This document shows positions 42,447 to 50,943 of a stretch of 64,000 nt of DNA, piece after piece. The DNA comes from JAPXSY01 sp034003585 (GTDB taxonomy: Bacteria > Verrucomicrobiota > Kiritimatiellia > RFP12 > UBA1067), in NCBI GenBank assembly GCA_034003585.1, contig JAVEYH010000001.1, positions 47,602 to 111,601 on the forward strand, read 5' to 3'. The position numbers were made by a program, and so were the translations under genes. The notes below the pieces were generated by a model, which searched no databases, had not been told where the DNA came from, and was given only the letters and a program-made list of their open reading frames with translations. The first letter of the stretch is position 1; every line of letters begins with the position of its first letter.

Positions 42447-43004
42447 ATGAGTGATGTCTCTTCCGAACCGGCCGCACCGTGCGGCTGCGCGTGCACGTTT
42501 GATGAATCCGACCAGGACCGGGTGGCGAAATTGCATGAGGTGATCGCCGACTACCGCGACAAGCCCGGCGGGCTGATCCCCGCGCTTCAGACCGCCCAAT
42601 CCCTTTTCGGTTATCTGCCCGAGCCCGCTCTCCGCCTTATCGCCGACGGTTTCGGGAAAACCGTCAGCGAAGTGGCCGGTGTGGTCACGTTCTACTCTTT
42701 CTTCACCCTGCATCCGCGCGGCAAGCATCTGGTGCGCGTCTGCCTCGGCACGGCCTGCTATGTGCGCGGCGGCAAAGAGGTGTTGGACGCGTTCCGCAAG
42801 AAACTCGGAATCGACGTGGGGGAGACCACGGCGGACCGTCAGTTCTCTCTCGAGGTGGGGCGCTGTTTTGGCGCGTGCGGCATGGCCCCGGTGGTCATGG
42901 TGAACGACACGGTGTACCAGCGTGTCAAACCGGCCCGTGTGGGCGAATTGATCGGTCAGATTACGTCGGCATCCGCCGCGGGCGGGGAAAAGGAGCACGC
43001 ATGA
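42447..43004 (+). CDS. NuoE/HndA-like [2Fe-2S] subunit of an [FeFe] hydrogenase complex
   Basis: A 185-residue thioredoxin-like ferredoxin. The four cluster ligands are Cys99, Cys104 (CLGTAC), Cys140 and Cys144 (CFGAC), as in NuoE and HndA. The helical N-terminal part holds LIPALQTAQSLFGYLP. In NAD(P)-linked hydrogenases this subunit passes electrons from the flavin subunit. An extra CGCAC at residues 12-16 is unusual. Its stop codon overlaps the next gene's ATG (ATGA). Confidence 0.92.
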   Translation: MSDVSSEPAAPCGCACTFDESDQDRVAKLHEVIADYRDKPGGLIPALQTAQSLFGYLPEPALRLIADGFGKTVSEVAGVVTFYSFFTLHPRGKHLVRVCLGTACYVRGGKEVLDAFRKKLGIDVGETTADRQFSLEVGRCFGACGMAPVVMVNDTVYQRVKPARVGELIGQITSASAAGGEKEHA

Positions 43005-46000
43005 AGAGTCCGGCGCTGAAAAAACTGCGGGACGTTTCCGAACTCGACGCCTGGCGGGCGCGGCTCCAGACCGCGGCGGGCGCCACCGCCGCCGCCGCAC
43101 CGCGCCAGATCCTGATCTGCTTCGGCGGCAGTTGCCTCGCCTCCGGCGCCAAAGAGGTGCGCGACGCCCTGGCCGCCGTGTTGAAACGCGAAGGGCTTGC
43201 GGATCAGGTGACACTGGTCGGCACCGGTTGCATGGGCCCGTGCGTCATCGGCCCCGTGCTGCTGATCGCCGAGGACCGCACCTTTTACCAGGGCGTCAAA
43301 CCGGAGGACGCCGAAGAGATCGTCACCGGGCATCTCCGGGCCGGCCGCCGGGTCGAACGGCTGCTGGTGAGCGACCCTTCCGGCCAGACTCCCGCGCCCT
43401 GCCGCGAAAGCATCGAATTCTTCAGGCGCCAGACGCAGGTCGTGTTGCGCAACTGCGGGTGGGTCGACCCGGGCCGCATTGAAGACACGATCGCGCGCGA
43501 CGGCTACGCGGCGCTGGCCAAGGCCCTCTCCGGCATGAAGCCGGAGGAGGTGATCGATGAGATGAAAACCTCCGGGTTGCGCGGCCGCGGCGGTGCCGGT
43601 TTCCCGACGTGGCTCAAGTGGCACCTCGCCACCCAGACGCCCGAGGGCGAGCGCTACGTGCTCTGCAACGCGGATGAGGGCGACCCGGGCGCGTACATGG
43701 ACCGCAGCGTGCTGGAGGGCGACCCCCACAGCGTGATCGAGGGCATGGCCATCGCCGCCTACGCCATCGGCGCGCGTCAGGGCTACGTCTATGTGCGGGC
43801 CGAATACCCTCTCGCGGTGGAGCGGCTCACCGCCGCCATCGAACAGGCGCGCGCCTGCGGCCTGCTGGGCAAGAAGATCCTCGGTTCCGCGTTCTCGTTC
43901 GACTTGGAGATCCGCATGGGCTCCGGCGCCTTCGTCTGCGGCGAGGAGACCGCGCTGATCGCCTCCATCGAGGGGAAGCGCGGCGAACCGCGGCCGCGGC
44001 CGCCCTTCCCGGCCCAGAAGGGGCTGTGGGGCCGGCCCACCGTGCTCAACAATGTCGAGACCTACGCCAACGTGGCCGCGATCCTGCTCCAAGGCGGCGC
44101 CTGGTACGCCAAGATCGGCACGCCCAAGAGCAAAGGCACCAAGGTCTTCGCGCTGGCCGGTGCGGTGCGGAACACCGGACTCGTGGAGGTGCCCATCGGA
44201 ACTTCGCTGGGCGAGGTGGTCTATGACATCGGCGGCGGCATCCGCAACAACCGCCACTTCAAGGCGGCCCAGATCGGCGGCCCTTCGGGCGGATGCATCC
44301 CGCGCGAGAACCTCAATGTGCCGCTCGATTACGAATCCCTCGCCGAACTCGGCGCGATCATGGGTTCGGGTGGCCTGATCGTGATGGACGAGGACACCTG
44401 CATGGTGGATGTCGCGCGGTTCTTCATCGAATTCGTGCAAGAGGAATCGTGCGGCAAGTGCGTGCCCTGCCGGGTCGGCACGCGCCGCATGCTCGAGATC
44501 CTGGAGCGCATCTGTTCCGGTCAGGGCGAGGAGGGGGATATCGAACGGCTCATTGAGCTGGGCGAGTTCATCAAGTCCGCCTCGCTGTGCGGACTCGGCC
44601 AGACCGCGCCGAATCCGGTGCTCTCCACGATCCGCCACTTCCGCCACGAGTATGAGGAGCACATCCGCGACCGGCACTGCCGCGCGGGGGTCTGCGCCGG
44701 CCTGGTGCGCGCGCCCTGCCTGAGCGCCTGCCCCGCGGGGGTGGACGTGCCCGGTTTCGTTTCGCTGGTCGGCGACAAACGGTATGCCGAGGCGTTGCGG
44801 CTGCACCGCGAGAAAAACCCCTTCGCGTCGGTTTGCGCGCGCGTCTGCTTCCACACCTGCGAAGACAAATGCCGGCGCGCCTCGCTGGACGAACCGGTCG
44901 CCATCCGCGGCGTCAAGCGGTTCATGGTGGACCAGGAGGTCACCATCCAGGTGCCGGAAGTGCGCGAAAACGCCGCGAACGCGCAGCGCAGGATCGCGGT
45001 GATCGGCGCGGGGCCGGCGGGGCTCGCGTGCGCCTACTTTTTGGCGCGGATGGGGTACAAACCGGCGGTTTTCGAGTCGGAGCCCCGGCCGGGCGGCATG
45101 CTGGTGCAGGCCATTCCCGCCTACCGCCTGCCGCGCGAGGAGCTGGCGCGCGAGGTGCGCATGATCGAACACCTCGGCGTGAGCCTCGAGACCGGCCGCA
45201 AACTGGGCCGCGATTTCACCCTTCAGGACTTGCGCGAACAGGGGTTCGAGGCGGTCTTTCTCGCTGTGGGCGCGGCGTTGGGCGTGACGCTCGACCTGCC
45301 CGGAGCGGACGCGCAGGGCGTGACCGAAGCCATGTGCTTCCTGCGGCAGTACAACATCCGCGGTTCGGTGCCGGTGGGCAAACGGGTGGCGGTGATCGGC
45401 GGCGGCAACGCGGCCATCGACGCGGCCCGCACCGCGATCCGTCTTGGGGCCGAAAGCGTCACCGTGCTCTACCGCCGCACGCGCGAGGAGATGCCCGCCT
45501 ATGCCGAGGAGATCGAGGAGGCGCTGCAGGAGGGGGTCGTCCTCCGCACGCTGATCCACCCCGAGGCGTTCGAGGTCAAGAACGGCAAGGTGACCGGGGT
45601 GCGCTGCCACCCCATGCGGCTCGGCGAATTCGACCGTTCCGGCCGCCGGCGCCCCGAGGATGCGGCGGATGCCGCGGGCGAGGTGATTCCCGCGGACCAG
45701 GTGATCGCGGCCATCGGCCAGGCCTTGGATGCGCAGGCGCTGACCGGCGGAGTCCCGGTCGAACGGAATCCGCGCGGCTGGATCGCCGCGGATCCGCGCA
45801 CGGGCGCCACTTCGGTGCCCTGGCTCTTTGCCGGCGGGGACGCCGTGACCGGACCCTCGTCCGTGGTGGAGGCGATCGCCGCGGGTGAGCGGACCGCGGT
45901 GGCCATCGACCGGATGCTGACCGGCGCGGAGCACGCCTTCTGGCGCGGGTACCGCGACGCGGGCGCGAATTTCGACCCGAATGCGGACCCCGTGCCCTAC

Positions 46001-46156
46001 GCACGGGAGAAGTTGCCGGCGATCGCGCTGGAGAAACGGCGGCAGAATTTCACGGAGGTCGAACAGCCGTGGAACGAGGCCACGGCGCTGCGTCAGGCCA
46101 AGCGCTGCCTGCGGTGCGATTACGGCAAGCAGCCCTGCGGATGTGAGAACGCGTAA
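43001..46156 (+). CDS. NuoF/HndC-like flavin subunit fused to a GltD-type NADPH:FAD oxidoreductase
   Basis: A 1051-residue fusion. Residues 36-110 are a thioredoxin-like [2Fe-2S] domain (Cys40, Cys45, Cys77, Cys81). Residues about 150-545 are the NuoF FMN/NADH module with GRGGAGFP (195-202) and a [4Fe-4S] site (ESCGKCVPC near 482-489). From about 555 the C-terminal ferredoxin is replaced by a glutamate-synthase-small-subunit-like module: CLSACPAGVD and CARVCFHTCEDKC for Fe-S, AVIGAGPAGLACAYF (about 668) for FAD and AVIGGGNAAIDAAR (about 798) for NAD(P)H, ending with CLRCDYGKQPCGC. The ATG at 43001 overlaps the NuoE stop. It should let the complex exchange electrons with NADH through FMN and, by inference, NADPH through the FAD module. 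Confidence 0.9.
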   Translation: MKSPALKKLRDVSELDAWRARLQTAAGATAAAAPRQILICFGGSCLASGAKEVRDALAAVLKREGLADQVTLVGTGCMGPCVIGPVLLIAEDRTFYQGVKPEDAEEIVTGHLRAGRRVERLLVSDPSGQTPAPCRESIEFFRRQTQVVLRNCGWVDPGRIEDTIARDGYAALAKALSGMKPEEVIDEMKTSGLRGRGGAGFPTWLKWHLATQTPEGERYVLCNADEGDPGAYMDRSVLEGDPHSVIEGMAIAAYAIGARQGYVYVRAEYPLAVERLTAAIEQARACGLLGKKILGSAFSFDLEIRMGSGAFVCGEETALIASIEGKRGEPRPRPPFPAQKGLWGRPTVLNNVETYANVAAILLQGGAWYAKIGTPKSKGTKVFALAGAVRNTGLVEVPIGTSLGEVVYDIGGGIRNNRHFKAAQIGGPSGGCIPRENLNVPLDYESLAELGAIMGSGGLIVMDEDTCMVDVARFFIEFVQEESCGKCVPCRVGTRRMLEILERICSGQGEEGDIERLIELGEFIKSASLCGLGQTAPNPVLSTIRHFRHEYEEHIRDRHCRAGVCAGLVRAPCLSACPAGVDVPGFVSLVGDKRYAEALRLHREKNPFASVCARVCFHTCEDKCRRASLDEPVAIRGVKRFMVDQEVTIQVPEVRENAANAQRRIAVIGAGPAGLACAYFLARMGYKPAVFESEPRPGGMLVQAIPAYRLPREELAREVRMIEHLGVSLETGRKLGRDFTLQDLREQGFEAVFLAVGAALGVTLDLPGADAQGVTEAMCFLRQYNIRGSVPVGKRVAVIGGGNAAIDAARTAIRLGAESVTVLYRRTREEMPAYAEEIEEALQEGVVLRTLIHPEAFEVKNGKVTGVRCHPMRLGEFDRSGRRRPEDAADAAGEVIPADQVIAAIGQALDAQALTGGVPVERNPRGWIAADPRTGATSVPWLFAGGDAVTGPSSVVEAIAAGERTAVAIDRMLTGAEHAFWRGYRDAGANFDPNADPVPYAREKLPAIALEKRRQNFTEVEQPWNEATALRQAKRCLRCDYGKQPCGCENA

Positions 46157-46169
46157 CTTGGAGAACCCC

Positions 46170-47939
46170 ATGTTGAATGTGACGATCAACTTGCAGACGA
46201 TCCAGGTGCCGGAAGGCACCACCATTCTCCAGGCGGCGGGGATGATCGGGGTGCGCATCCCGACGCTCTGCAACCTGGAGCATCGCGAGCCCATCGGCGC
46301 GTGCCGCGTCTGCCTTGTGGAGGTCGAGGGCGCGCGCACGCTGATGGCGTCGTGCTCCACGCCGGTTTCCGAAGGCATGAAGGTGCGCACGCACAGCGCG
46401 CGGGCGCGCGCCGCGCGGCGTCAGGTGGTGGAGCTCCTGCTGTCGGAGCATGACGGCGACTGTCCCACGTGCGACCGCGGCGGCGATTGCGAATTGCGCG
46501 CGCTGGCGACCGAGCTGGGCGTGTCGGTCGTGCCGTTCCAGGGGGTGCGCGCCAAACCGCACCTGGACGTTTCCACACCCGCCCTGGTGCGCGATAACGG
46601 CAAGTGCATCAAGTGCCGGCGCTGCGTCTCGGTCTGCGGCGAGGTGCAGGGGGTCGGCGCGCTCTTCCCGCAGGGCCGCGGCTTCCAGACGGTCGTCGGG
46701 CCGGCCTTCACCCGGGACCTCGACAGTGTGGCCTGCGTGCAATGCGGCCAGTGCGCCGCGGTCTGCCCGGTGGGTGCGATTGTCGAAAAGAGCTGTATCC
46801 CCGAGGTCTGGAAGGCGCTGGAGGATCCGGCCAAGCACGTGATCGTGCAGACCGCGCCGGCCATCCGCGCCGCGCTGGGCGAGTGCTTCGGCTACGAGCC
46901 CGGCACGCGCGTGACCGGCAAGATGGTTGCCGCGCTCCGGAGGCTGGGGTTCGACGGCGTGTTCGACACCAATTTCACGGCGGACCTGACCATCATGGAG
47001 GAGGGTACCGAGCTGCTCACCCGCCTGAAGAGGGCGCTGGTCGACAAGGAGCCCGTGGCCCTGCCGATGTTCACGAGCTGTTCGCCGGGCTGGATCAACT
47101 TCGCGGAGTTTTACTTCCCGCAGTTTCTGCCGAACCTCTCCACCTGCAAATCGCCGCAGCAGATGTTCGGCGCGGTGGCCAAGAGCTTTTACGCCGGGAA
47201 GATCGGCAAAAAGCCCGGGGAGATCGTGGTGGTCTCGGTCATGCCCTGCACCGCCAAAAAATTCGAGGCCCAGCGTCCCGAAATGACCTCCAGCGGCACA
47301 CGTGATGTGGATTACGTTCTCACCACGCGCGAGCTCGCCCGGATGATTCAGGAGGCGGGCATCGATTTCGCGTCGCTGCCGGATGAGGCGATGGACGCGC
47401 CGCTGGGGCTCTCCTCCGGCGCGGCGGACATTTTCGCGAACACCGGCGGGGTGATGGAGGCCGCGTTGCGGACCGCGTACGAGATCGTGACCGGCCGCGC
47501 GCTGCCGGTCGAAAACCTGCATGTCAAAGCCATCGCGGGTCTCGAAGGGGTGAAGGAGGCGGCGCTGACCGTCACCGGCACGGTGAAGGAGTGGTCGTTT
47601 TTGGAGGGGGTCAAGCTGAAGGTGGCGGTCTCACACGGCCTCGGCAACACCCGGCGCCTGCTGGAACACATCAAGGCGAACGGCTCGCCCTACCACTTCA
47701 TCGAGGTGATGACCTGCCCCGGCGGATGCATCGGCGGCGGCGGGCAGCCGCGTTTCACGGATGACGCGGTGCGGCGGAAGCGCATCGACGCGATCTACAG
47801 TGAGGACGAGAGCAAGAGCCTGCGCAAGTCCCACGAGAATCCGGACGTGCAGAAACTCTACAAGGAGTATCTGGGCAAGCCGCTCGGCGAAAAATCGCAC
47901 CACCTGCTGCACACGCGCTATGCGGCCAAGGCGCGGTGA
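46170..47939 (+). CDS. [FeFe] hydrogenase catalytic subunit (HndD-type, group A)
   Basis: A 589-residue catalytic subunit. N-terminal [2Fe-2S] (Cys34, Cys45, Cys48, Cys62), the His-ligated [4Fe-4S] (His94, Cys98, Cys101, Cys107) and two [4Fe-4S] ferredoxin clusters (Cys146-156 and Cys189-199) feed the H-cluster. H-cluster motifs are FTSCSPGW (Cys304), VMPCTAKKFE (Cys360) and MTCPGGCIGGGGQP (Cys516, Cys520). L1 reads TSCSPGW, not TSCCPGW. The C-terminal small-subunit-like region is present. It reversibly makes or oxidises H2. The ATG at 46170 is 14 nt after the NuoF fusion. The maturases HydE, HydF and HydG are not in this window. Confidence 0.95.
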   Translation: MLNVTINLQTIQVPEGTTILQAAGMIGVRIPTLCNLEHREPIGACRVCLVEVEGARTLMASCSTPVSEGMKVRTHSARARAARRQVVELLLSEHDGDCPTCDRGGDCELRALATELGVSVVPFQGVRAKPHLDVSTPALVRDNGKCIKCRRCVSVCGEVQGVGALFPQGRGFQTVVGPAFTRDLDSVACVQCGQCAAVCPVGAIVEKSCIPEVWKALEDPAKHVIVQTAPAIRAALGECFGYEPGTRVTGKMVAALRRLGFDGVFDTNFTADLTIMEEGTELLTRLKRALVDKEPVALPMFTSCSPGWINFAEFYFPQFLPNLSTCKSPQQMFGAVAKSFYAGKIGKKPGEIVVVSVMPCTAKKFEAQRPEMTSSGTRDVDYVLTTRELARMIQEAGIDFASLPDEAMDAPLGLSSGAADIFANTGGVMEAALRTAYEIVTGRALPVENLHVKAIAGLEGVKEAALTVTGTVKEWSFLEGVKLKVAVSHGLGNTRRLLEHIKANGSPYHFIEVMTCPGGCIGGGGQPRFTDDAVRRKRIDAIYSEDESKSLRKSHENPDVQKLYKEYLGKPLGEKSHHLLHTRYAAKAR

Positions 47940-48128
47940 GCCGCGGGAGAATCCGGGGAATCGGCTGGTGGCGGGGGCGCGGGCCGGAAGCGCCATTTTG
48001 TGCGGAGCCGTGCCGGGCGCGCCCGCGTTTTCGGCTGGCCGGCCTCCCCTTTATCCGAAGCGTAAACGCTTCGCGCCCCCGTGCCGTCACCGGATTACAA
48101 GATCCGGGGTGGCGGAGATCCGGGCTTG

Positions 48129-48137
48129 TGCTATACT
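48129..48137 (+). promoter_or_regulatory. Extended -10 promoter, leaderless geometry
   Basis: TGCTATACT (TGn plus TATACT, 48132-48137) lies 7 nt before the ATG at 48145, so the transcript should start at the A of the start codon. No ribosome site precedes the ATG. The gap 47940-48131 shows nothing else. Confidence 0.6.
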
Positions 48138-48144
48138 GGCCGAA

Positions 48145-48972
48145 ATGTCCATGGAAGTGACTTTTCTGGGTACCGGAACGTCCGTCGGGGTGCCGATGAT
48201 CGGGTGCCGTTGCGCGGTCTGCGCCTCGGCGGACCCCCGCAACACGCGCCGGCGGACCAGCCTGTACGTGCGGACGCCCAAAACCGCCCTGGTGATCGAC
48301 ACCCCGCCGGATTTCCGTCAGCAGGCCCTGGATTTCGGTGTGGACCGGGTAGACGCGGTGGTCTTCACCCACGCCCATGCGGACCACATTTTCGGGTTCG
48401 ACGACATCCGGCGCTTCAACACGCTGCAGCGGAAGGTGATCCCGGCCTATGCGGACCCGGAGACGCTGGCGGATGTGCGGCGCGTGTTCAGCTATATCGG
48501 CAACCGGCCGTCGCCGTCCGGACTCTACCGGCCGCTGGTCGAGTTCCTCGAAATCCGCGGGCCGTTCACGGTGGGCGATGTGCGGCTGACGCCGTTGGAC
48601 GTGCGCCACGGCAACAAGATGACCGGGTATCTGCTGGAGCGGGGAGGGTGCCGGATCGGGTATGTGCCCGACTGCCAGGCGATGCCCGACGCGACCGTGC
48701 GGAAATTGCGGGGCGCGGACGTGATGATTCTGGACGCGTTGCGCTACACGCCGCATCCGTCGCACATCTGCGTGGAAGAGAGCCTGAAGCTCCTGTCCGC
48801 GATCGGCGCGGGGCGTTCGTATCTGATCCACCTCTGCCACGATGTGGACCATGCGGAGTTGGAGGCGCGCCTGCCGGAAGGCGTGCGGGTGAGTTTTGAC
48901 GGGTTGCGGATCACGGTGGGCGGGGCCGCGGCGGCGCGGCCGGTCCCGGCCGGCGAAAGGAGTGCGGGATGA
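48145..48972 (+). CDS. MBL-fold metal-dependent hydrolase, PhnP-like
   Basis: A 275-residue metallo-hydrolase. MEVTFLGTGTSVGVPMIGC with CRCAVCAS (a zinc knuckle) and FTHAHADHIFG (HxHxDH) are typical of PhnP/Lactonase-like cyclic phosphodiesterases; IGYVPDC and LIHLCHDVDH provide later ligands. PhnP itself cleaves ribose cyclic phosphates, but this family is broader. A leaderless start is likely (see the box at 48129); an alternative ATG is at 48151. It overlaps the next gene by 4 nt. Confidence 0.88.
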   Translation: MSMEVTFLGTGTSVGVPMIGCRCAVCASADPRNTRRRTSLYVRTPKTALVIDTPPDFRQQALDFGVDRVDAVVFTHAHADHIFGFDDIRRFNTLQRKVIPAYADPETLADVRRVFSYIGNRPSPSGLYRPLVEFLEIRGPFTVGDVRLTPLDVRHGNKMTGYLLERGGCRIGYVPDCQAMPDATVRKLRGADVMILDALRYTPHPSHICVEESLKLLSAIGAGRSYLIHLCHDVDHAELEARLPEGVRVSFDGLRITVGGAAAARPVPAGERSAG

Positions 48973-49814
48973 CGGGTTTCTCAAGGATGCGGATGCGCGC
49001 GTGCCTGGCAGGGGGCGTATTGTGTGCCGCGGCGGCCGCGGCGCAGCAGGTGGAGGTCAAACTGACGCTCGCCTACAACGGGTTCGTCGTCGGCGAGCCG
49101 GTGCTGGTGGAGGTGGAGTTGCTGAACGCCACCCGCAACCCGGTGGAGGTGGGGGCGAAGGGGGCCCCAAGCGAGTTGTTTATGGACGTGTCCTTCGGTG
49201 ACGCCTACAACCTGCTCGCCCCGGTGAACCCCGAGCCGCTGGCCGGGGCGTTCACGCTCAATCCCGGCCAGACGTTCCGACGGAAACTCGAGCTGGACAA
49301 GTGGTATCCGCTCGTGCGCGAGGGGCGCTACATGGCGCAACTCGTGCTGGCGCATGAGGGCATGCGGTACGAGTCCGTCAAAAAGAGCTTCGATGTGGTG
49401 CCCGGCATTCCGGTGCGCGAGGGGGTGCAGATGTTCGTCAGCCGTCAGAAACTGAAGCGCCGCTTCAAACTGGTCTACTGGCACCGCAACCAGACCGACC
49501 GGCTGTTTCTGCGGACCGAGGATGAGCCCGGGGCGTTAATCTGGGACGCGATCGACCTCGGCATGCTGCTGCGCGGCAGCGCGCCCAAACTCGACATCTC
49601 GCCGCAGGGCGAGGTGACGGTGGTGCATCGCGCGACACAGGACGCGTTTCTCCGCACGGTGCTGTGGTCGCTGCCCGACAGCCTGGAGATCGTGGAGCGC
49701 AACTCGCTGCTGGACCCGGAGGTCTCGGCGTCGCAACGGGTCAAGTCGCTGTATGGGGAGATGGCGGAGGGCCAGGCCGGGGAAGAGAAGAAGGCGTGGT
49801 GGAAATTCTGGTGA
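48969..49814 (+). CDS. Secreted protein of unknown function
   Basis: A 281-residue protein. A signal peptide (MRMRACLAGGVLCAAAAAAQ) precedes an immunoglobulin-like beta domain (about residues 26-140: VEVKLTLAYNGFVVGEPVLVEVELLNATRNPVEVG). The second half is mixed (YWHRNQTDRLFLRTEDEPGA, LWSLPDSLEIVERNSLL) and ends in a Lys/Trp-rich AWWKFW. No enzyme motif is seen. It overlaps the PhnP-like gene and precedes tsaD by 31 nt. Periplasmic or surface location is inferred. Confidence 0.6.
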   Translation: MTGFSRMRMRACLAGGVLCAAAAAAQQVEVKLTLAYNGFVVGEPVLVEVELLNATRNPVEVGAKGAPSELFMDVSFGDAYNLLAPVNPEPLAGAFTLNPGQTFRRKLELDKWYPLVREGRYMAQLVLAHEGMRYESVKKSFDVVPGIPVREGVQMFVSRQKLKRRFKLVYWHRNQTDRLFLRTEDEPGALIWDAIDLGMLLRGSAPKLDISPQGEVTVVHRATQDAFLRTVLWSLPDSLEIVERNSLLDPEVSASQRVKSLYGEMAEGQAGEEKKAWWKFW

Positions 49815-49845
49815 GGGGCGGGACGGCAACGGGGGCGTCGGGCGC

Positions 49846-50943
49846 ATGGTGGTGTTAGGGATCGAGACGTCGTGTGACGAAACCGCGGCCGCGGTGGTGG
49901 CGGACGGCCGGCGCGTACTGTCGAACGTGGTGTACAGCCAGGTGCCGCTGCACCAGCCCTATGGCGGCGTGGTGCCGGAGATCGCGTCGCGCAGCCATGT
50001 CGAGAAATTGCCCGGCGTGGTCGCGGAGGCGGTGCGGGCGGCTTTCGCGCCGGAGTCTCCCGCGGGGTCCGCGCCGCCGGCCGCGGCGTGGCGGGAGGTG
50101 GATGCGGTCGCGGTGACCTACGGGCCGGGGTTGGCGAGTTCGCTGATCGTGGGCCTCTCGGCCGCCAAAGGGCTGGCCTTGCGGCTGGACCGTCCGCTGA
50201 TCGGGATCAATCACATCGAGGCGCACATCCACTCGGTCTTTCTGAGTCCGGAGGCGCCCGATCCGCGTGAAGCCGCGCCGCTGCTGGCGCTGGTCGTCTC
50301 GGGCGGGCACTCGTGCTGGATCGAGACGGCCCGGCCCGGGAGCTACCGGCTGATCGGTCAGACGCTGGATGACGCGGCGGGCGAGGCGTTTGACAAGGCG
50401 GCCAAACTGCTGGGCCTGGGGTATCCGGGCGGTCCGGCGATCGACCGCATGGCGCGCCAGGCCGCGCGCGCGGACGCGGTGGCCTTCCCGAAAGGCAGCC
50501 CGCGGCCGGGGAATCCCGCGCTGGCGGGATTGCGCGCCGGGCTGTGCGTGAGTTTCAGCGGACTCAAAACCGCGCTCCTGTATCATCTGCGTTCCCATCC
50601 GCCGCAGGATCAGAACGAAGTGGCCGCGGTGGCGGCGGCCTACCAGGAGGCGATCGTCGCCGCACTTGCCGAACGGTGCGAACGGGCGCTGCGAGGCGGA
50701 CGGTACGCCGCGTTCGCGGTGGGCGGCGGCGTGTCGCTCAACCGGAGGCTGCGCGAGCGTCTGACGGAGGTGGCCCGCGCGGCGGGCGTGCGGTTGCTGT
50801 TGGCCGAGCCGCGTTTCTGCGGGGACAACGCCGCGATGATCGCCGGGCTCGCGGGCTCGGGCGGCGGTGTGCGCGGAGCCGCCGCGCAGGAGCTGGATGT
50901 CACGCCGGCGCTCGCGGCCGGGGAAGGGGAAACGGCATGGTGA
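49846..50943 (+). CDS. tsaD: tRNA N6-adenosine threonylcarbamoyltransferase
   Basis: A 365-residue ASKHA-fold protein of the Kae1/TsaD family. VVLGIETSCDETAAAVV opens the protein. HQPYGGVVPEIASRSHVEK and the metal-binding HIEAHIHS (His about residues 124 and 128) follow, then VSGGHS and FSGLKTALL. TsaD transfers the threonylcarbamoyl group to A37 of ANN-decoding tRNAs, with TsaB and TsaE, which are not in the window. The start is the internal ATG 31 nt after the preceding gene. Overlaps the nuclease gene by 7 nt. Confidence 0.95.
   Translation: MVVLGIETSCDETAAAVVADGRRVLSNVVYSQVPLHQPYGGVVPEIASRSHVEKLPGVVAEAVRAAFAPESPAGSAPPAAAWREVDAVAVTYGPGLASSLIVGLSAAKGLALRLDRPLIGINHIEAHIHSVFLSPEAPDPREAAPLLALVVSGGHSCWIETARPGSYRLIGQTLDDAAGEAFDKAAKLLGLGYPGGPAIDRMARQAARADAVAFPKGSPRPGNPALAGLRAGLCVSFSGLKTALLYHLRSHPPQDQNEVAAVAAAYQEAIVAALAERCERALRGGRYAAFAVGGGVSLNRRLRERLTEVARAAGVRLLLAEPRFCGDNAAMIAGLAGSGGGVRGAAAQELDVTPALAAGEGETAW

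Noticed and set aside
42956..46390. A long open frame antisense to the hydrogenase genes
   Set aside because: Low-complexity Arg/Ala/His/Gly translation opposite strongly conserved genes; an artefact of high GC.
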